Shown here one piece after another: positions 58,675-64,000 of a DNA stretch of 64,000 bases. Source of the stretch: Ecdyonurus torrentis. Lineage: Eukaryota; Arthropoda; Insecta; Ephemeroptera; Heptageniidae. Location of the stretch: contig OX439137.1 of the NCBI GenBank assembly GCA_949318235.1, positions 3,502,456 through 3,566,455 on the forward strand, written 5' to 3'. The first letter of the stretch is position 1. Each line of letters opens with the position of its first letter. The position numbers were made by a program, and so were the translations under genes. The notes beneath the pieces are model-generated. The model saw only the letters and a list, made by a program, of their open reading frames with translations. It did no database searches and was not told where the DNA came from.

Positions 58675-61600
58675 TCAAGGTAAGGGCCAAGGTAAGTTAG
58701 AAAAATCTACAGGACCTCCTAACCCAGCATCTGCTTCTAATAAAGACATAATAACTGCCATAGCTGCTTCATCATTTCCATCATTAGACGCTGTACTATG
58801 TTGTTGTGATGGAGAAGGTCCATTAGGAGGTGAAGTAGAAGGACGTGGTACTACAGTAGCTGAAGGTGCGTTCATCATATCTCGTAATAATAATTCTTCT
58901 TCGTCTTTCTCACCACTACCTTCACCACATAGTGAAACGTTGTGACTACTGTGACGTGTTAGAGCGGAGTTACTTCTACTTGGTGCTTGGTAACTACTGC
59001 AGTTACTTAAACTTTCACCACCGTTACCTATAAGCTGTAACATATCAAGGGAAACTTATTATAAATGGAGGTTATCGGTTTAAAAAATTATTTAAAAAAA
59101 ATTCTATAGCTTAAAACACGTAAAAAATATGCGTAGTATTTCTCATTTAAATTTCTCTGAAATTGTTAGAGTAGTTTTCTCAAATATAGCAGAAAATGTG
59201 TTTTTCCCCATAAGCGTAATGTTAAATTAGGGGACACTATTATGGCGCTAAACCGATAAGCTCCATTAGATTCTGTTATAGGGTTGTATTCATATAAAAG
59301 TCAACACCATATACGTGAGCACTAAAATAGGCCACTATGGGAAAATCAAACATTTTGCCAGTTTAAAAATAATTATCAAATGTTTTGAGAGTATTGATGT
59401 AGTAATCAGTTTGAATTAGTTTTTCAAGTATGTGGGGAAAAAAAACTAAAAAATGAAGTAATTTTCCAAAGAAATTATTAAAAAATCTCGTTTATTCTAC
59501 GCCCAGCAATGTTATTCATTGATCCAGTATGGCATCGAAACGCATTCATTATGACATCATGCACTGTACTGTATATTCGATGCCTCCGAGTCAAAAGCGA
59601 GCATCTACAATTTCCAGATTTCTGACAAAACGACTATCTACACTTTCCGCCGCCGAGCATCTGCAATGTTAAGTTTATGGCCGCTAGTCGAGTTACAGCG
59701 CTGCTCAGAAAGTGTAGATAGTCGTTTGGTCGGAAATCTGGTGTAGATGCTCGCTTTTGACGCGGATGCTACTATTTATTTTTCTTTGATTCTATTTTAC
59801 TGATTATTTTATATTTTTTAAAAATATATTCCATTTTAAAGGTACATTTTTTTGTATCTACTTACGTTCATGGAGCTCTGACTAAGTTCTAGTCCAGGTG
59901 AAGGAGAACTACTGACAGAAGAAGAGTCCCCAGCACCTAAACATGCCACACCTCCACCTCCTACTTTCTTGCGAGTGTCCAAGGCTTCTTCCGCGATCTG
60001 ACGTCCAATTTTACTGGCCTCTACGTGGGAACTAATTAACCTCGTCATCTCTCTACCCGCTGGACTGCCATTTGCTGTAACATCAATCAATCAATCAAGC
60101 GATCAATCAATCAATCAATCAATCAAATAATCAATCAACAATCAATCAATAAAACGATCTTTACACGTAATAAGTATGCTAGTCAATTCAGCAAAATTTA
60201 TGCATCAAATCATAGACTATATTGTATAGTAATTATACTACACATAGCATATAATGATTAAGATATTCAGCATAATTACTTATGTCAATCATTACAAAGC
60301 AGTAACATCTTGTGCTCTACTACAATTCTTTGCAGCATAAATTATATAACTTTTTTTTTCTATGCATGTAACAAAAAACACTTTATAATATTTTTCAATT
60401 ATATAAATAATTATATGTTGAAAAAAAAATGCATTGACAAAATTACTATGAAATGCAAATTCTTATAGTCAATTTTGAAAGCTATATACTTTTTGTCCAC
60501 ACGTAAAAAATAAATTACGTAATTTATGCTACATTATGAACAATTGCTATATTATGGAGAACAAATGTTGATATTTTATATGTAATAACTAGAGTACTCT
60601 AGAAGGGGTCATTTTCAGAACAAAAAAAAAAAAAAACTTTTAATTAACATTGACTGACAACAATGAAATTTTTGGGCATACCAGCCAATCAGATTTGAAT
60701 TTTCGATTTCAACAACCAATGAAAGGGCTTTAAATATTCTGCTGGATCGCGTATACTCCCCCCTTCTAGAGTACTCTAGTAATAACATTAGATGCTGAAC
60801 ATCTCAACTATTATAATGATGTAGTATAAGCACTATAAAATATTACATAAAGTATGTTGTCATTTACAAATGTTGCTGCATTGAGCTAGCATAATTATTA
60901 CGTATTTATTTTTCAAGTGCATAATGGTCTGTTCACAATGACGCGTAAATTCACATAAAGGCCTTATCAACTTACTTTTTTATAATTTAGAATACTAAAT
61001 AATTACCATACCTTAATATCCATGAATTAGACACCAACACGTTGATTTTGTATTTATTTTCCTTTTTGCGGTTATATCACGTATCTGACGTCACAATGTA
61101 CCACCGCCAATCACAGTCACCGCTCTGGTCACGTGATAAATTTAAGCCCCTCCCTCAAGTTCTTTACCCCTATCACGGTCCCATCGGTACATTGTGACGT
61201 CAGATACGTGATATAAACGCAAAAAGGAAAATAAACGAAAATAAATACAAAATCAATGCGTTGGTGTCATTCATGGATAATAAGGTATGGTAATTATCAG
61301 TCTAGTATTCTAAATGATAAAAAAGTAAGTTGACAAGGGATTTAACTCCTACGTGAAGATACGACAATCAATGTTATTTGGATTGTTACGCGAAAGTTAC
61401 GTAAATTTACGCGTCATTGATGTAAACAGAAGTTAAAGAATACACGTAAATAAAGTCAAACTCACTATGAGAGAAGAAGGAGTCAAAGTTGGTGGGTGGT
61501 GTGGGGGTGTTAGTTTGTTCTCCCTGCATACTTGAAGATCTGACCAACCAATTTTTAGCAACCAAATATTCCACATCTCTTGTCCAAGGATTGCAGAAAG

Positions 61601-61869
61601 CTCGCCATTCACTTGCAACTCGGACGTAAGTGCCGTCTTTACCACGAAACCTATACGTCTGAAATCATATAAAAAGCAGAAAGAAATTAGAGAGGATAAT
61701 ATTAAAAAAACAAAATATTTTTTTATAATTAATCTAAACACACACAAAATTGGAGAGTGCGTACATAGTGCACTCACAGGGTATGAGAGTAATTTAACTA
61801 TTATATAAAAAGACAAACTGGTAGAGGCTAGTATTAATGAAATAATTTCTAATGCAACAATTTTTTACG

Positions 61870-61917
<48 letters not shown>

Positions 61918-62720
61918 TTACTAATGGCACTGTTTTAACCGCATTATTAAGTTGTAAGCTTAAAATTTAAAATTTAGTATTGTTGATTAATCAACTTTTT
62001 TTATAAAGACTTTCTTAGCTTGCGTCTACTCATTTAAATATATTTTTTCATGCCTTATGCAATGAAAATAGTAAATAAATAGATAAACAAACAAACAATA
62101 TACGCAAGAATGCTAAATATGATTAAAATTCTATACGGTGTTAGCCCCTGTAAAGTAGGCTAATTTTCTGTCAGATATGCGCAACTGGTTGCCTATGTAC
62201 GCAGGATACGTTTATATTTGACTGCCGTCATTTTTTTTTTATTCTTATTTTTATTTTACTTAAGTTCTTTGCTGGTTCTTTGTCTTTACATATTTATTAT
62301 ATTTTTACTACAAACACATTTTTAACTATTAAATACCTGCTTAATTAGAAAAATAATGACTTAGCAGCTTTTATACGTAAATAATAATAACAATAACTAT
62401 TATTATAATAAAACTATTGCACTGTACTGATTAATTGGTTTCTTATTTAATTACATTTAAATATACAGACTAATTTCTTGTACTTATTATTAAAGTTTTG
62501 TATTTTATATAATAGGCCAAATAATAAAATATTTTGCTAAGTATCGTCTATCATTGAGGTTCGTTCTACTTTATTATTCATAATAAATTGATTATTTTAT
62601 GTTATGTTTTAATAACTACAAAGTCAATTGAATAAATATGTTATTAACCAAAATGATAAAATGAGTTCATGGCTATTTATATGTTCATTTATATAAATAT
62701 TATTATAAAATTGTTTGTAA

Positions 62721-62770
<50 letters not shown>

Positions 62771-63324
62771 TGTTGAAAGTGTCTTGACTTTTGCATTGTG
62801 CGAGATAATTAGCCTTGAAGGATACAGTATAATATAATATAGGTTAGGTGTGGCATTTTCACCTTTTTAGATTTTTTTTCCGTCTAGTTTATATTTTTAA
62901 ATAAAAATGAATGAAAAGTTTATTTATTTAATATACAAGAATGAATGAAATATATGTTTTATGATTTTCTTATATTGTTACTTTTATTTCTTCATCTCTT
63001 CATTCATTCATTCATTCATTCATTCATTCATTCATTCATTCATTCATTCATTCATTCATTCATTCATTCATTCATTCATTCATTCATTCATTCATTCATT
63101 CATTCATTCATTCATTCATTCATTCATTCATTCATACATTCACTCACTCACTCACTTTCTCACTACTTGACGTTACTCTGCTCACCTGCGTGGTAACTCT
63201 CTCCGACGACTGTAACGCTGCTTTGTGCGACTCTGCAAGGTGCGGGATATCTTCATGTTGGTAATACTCGTACATACTTGTACCCAGTAGTTCTTGTGGC
63301 AGGAAACCAAGGACCAGAGTAGCT
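58675..63324 (-). CDS. BMAL1: BMAL1/CYCLE clock transcription factor, 3' part (four exons)
   Basis: BMAL1 (ARNTL, Cycle) is the bHLH-PAS partner of CLOCK and binds E-boxes to drive the circadian loop. Exons in transcript order: 63324-63186, 61658-61466, 60074-59866, 59034-58675; phases 0,1,0 agree. The first begins with the last base of a codon, so the gene continues upstream of the window; bHLH and PAS-A are not here. Exons 1-2 carry PAS-B ([36 protein letters not shown]). Exon 3 has the linker block [11 protein letters not shown]. Exon 4 is a Ser/Pro-rich stretch ending in the conserved transactivation tail: [18 protein letters not shown], then [15 protein letters not shown] and stop. This is the region where CRY and CBP/p300 bind in mammals; Drosophila Cycle lacks it. 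Its presence means an ancestral-type BMAL1. The intron before exon 3 ends in a (TTGA)n repeat. Confidence 0.95.
59283..59575 (+). mobile_element. Diverged family B element (BMAL1 intron)
   Basis: TATAGGGTTGTATTCAT, AAAGTCAACACC, TTTTGCCAGTTTAAAAAT and GACATCATGCAC follow the family order with many changes. Confidence 0.6.
59583..59768. mobile_element. 186 bp palindrome (BMAL1 intron)
   Basis: CAAAAGCGAGCATCTAC faces GTAGATGCTCGCTTTTG. ACGACTATCTACACTTTC faces GAAAGTGTAGATAGTCGT. Confidence 0.8.
60078..60150. repeat. (TCAA)n microsatellite at a BMAL1 splice acceptor
   Basis: Tetranucleotide repeat starting 4 bp outside exon 60074-59866. On the coding strand it reads (TTGA)n directly before TGTTACAG. 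Confidence 0.9.
60588..60779. mobile_element. MITE with CTAGAGTACTCTAG ends
   Basis: CTAGAGTACTCTAGAAGGGG at the left and CCCCTTCTAGAGTACTCTAG at the right, about 190 bp. Each end is itself palindromic. It lies in a BMAL1 intron. Confidence 0.75.
60957..61341. mobile_element. TTAA fold-back element, family A copy 5 (BMAL1 intron)
   Basis: GGCCTTATCAACTTACTTTT and the complement AAAAGTAAGTTGACAAGG form the ends. TTAA is intact on the right (61342-61345) and altered to ATAA on the left. Core holds CRE, CCAAT and CACGTG. Confidence 0.85.
61086..61202. promoter_or_regulatory. CRE pair and E-box carried by a hairpin element in a BMAL1 intron
   Basis: TGACGTCA palindromes (CRE) at 61086-61093 and 61195-61202 flank CCAAT-containing sequence and a perfect E-box CACGTG at 61130-61135. 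All lie in the TTAA-type fold-back element at 60957-61341, within a BMAL1 intron. The sequence matches are exact; binding is inferred. Confidence 0.35.
61871..61915. repeat. (GTT)n microsatellite
   Basis: About 15 GTT units in a BMAL1 intron. Confidence 0.95.
62724..62767. repeat. Poly-T tract
   Basis: About 43 uninterrupted T. The surrounding intron (61920-62990) is AT-rich with no other feature seen. Confidence 0.9.
63000..63136. repeat. (CATT)n microsatellite
   Basis: About 33 CATT units followed by CACTCACTCACT, starting 50 bp downstream (coding sense) of the BMAL1 exon 63324-63186. The open frames through it encode only (FIHS)n-type repeats. Confidence 0.95.
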
Positions 63325-63896
63325 CTGTACGATAAATATAAAAATTAGATATCTTTGCCATATATATCATAACTTTTTATTATTAAATGATAACGGGTGG
63401 AAAGTGTGAGAAAATGATCATTGATATAAATGTAGAACAAATACCATTAAAAAAATATTAAACAATTAATAAACAATTATTAACAAATTAGCCTTTTTTA
63501 TCACGCAAAGGGTTTTACGTGTTTATTATTATTATTGTTTTTTCTTTTTGAATTGAATATTTTTATCTTAAAAAAAATTCACGTCCTTTTGTTGCTATAC
63601 TGCACCCCCTAAATTCTTGATACCAGGAGCAAAGCTCTTATCCCCCTCCCACACATTATAAGCTTGCTATCACTTATATGCGATTTGAATATATGAAATA
63701 GGGACACATAAATAATTCACAATTTAAAAGAACTCTAAATAAACAAAAAGTATTTCAGGCCTAAGTTAAATTTTATTATAAGACATAATTAACAAAAAAT
63801 AAATAAATAAAAGTCAAAGTAAGATATGTAGCTCAATTGAATACTTAACAAAAATGTTAACATAATAATGTCATAATAATAACAACTGTTATAACT

Positions 63897-64000
63897 GATA
63901 ACTAACATGAAGATAGCTTCCAGCCTGCCTATATAGAGTTTCCATGGTTTCTTATATCTTATAACTAACATGAAGATAGCTTCCAGCCTGCCTATAGAGT
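63897..64000 (+). repeat. Direct repeat at the window edge
   Basis: ATAACTAACATGAAGATAGC with CTTCCAGCCTGCCTATA occurs twice, about 62 bp apart, and may continue beyond the window. Confidence 0.8.

Noticed and set aside
62945..63196. Overlapping frames with (FIHS)n peptides
   Set aside because: They result from the (CATT)n microsatellite in a BMAL1 intron.

Overview
This window is a 64 kb piece of an AT-rich animal nuclear genome. The genes have several introns, and splice sites follow the GT/AG rule. I recognise four metazoan genes: a nurim homologue (+), a DIPK1/FAM69 homologue (-), an OCIA-domain (OCIAD1/Asrij-type) gene (+), and the 3' part of a BMAL1/CYCLE clock gene (-, running off the right edge). 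The short introns and the BMAL1 end (LPWPLP) fit an invertebrate bilaterian, perhaps an arthropod. That placement is a weak inference.

Layout. 1-4.7 kb: intergenic repeats. 4.75-10.55 kb: nurim, five exons, with introns packed with hairpin elements. 10.6-27.8 kb: gene-poor DNA with many fold-back (MITE-like) elements, homopolymers and a 5S rRNA-like fragment. 27.88-30.50 kb: DIPK1 in two exons. About 750 bp separates it, head to head, from the OCIAD1-like gene at 31.25-50.07 kb (six exons). Intron 3 of that gene is almost entirely a 13.1 kb array of a 760 bp unit: about 10.5 copies in one orientation, then about 6.7 in the other, meeting at a fold-back junction near 42.15 kb. 50.2-58.6 kb: hAT-like and other elements and a LINE 3' end. 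58.7-63.3 kb: the last four exons of BMAL1.

The spliced models are internally consistent. Nurim gives 242 codons, OCIAD1-like 254 and DIPK1 431, each near the size known for its family, and the phases agree at every junction. The genes share no pathway. Their products belong to the inner nuclear membrane (nurim), the ER membrane (DIPK1), mitochondrial or endosomal membranes (OCIAD1) and the circadian transcription complex (BMAL1).

The most unusual object is the inverted tandem array inside the OCIAD1-like gene. The second theme is the density and nesting of fold-back elements. Several show clean target-site duplications: 8 bp for hAT-like copies, TTAA for two families, TA for a Tc1/mariner-like copy. 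Copy identity and element families were judged by eye, not by alignment.
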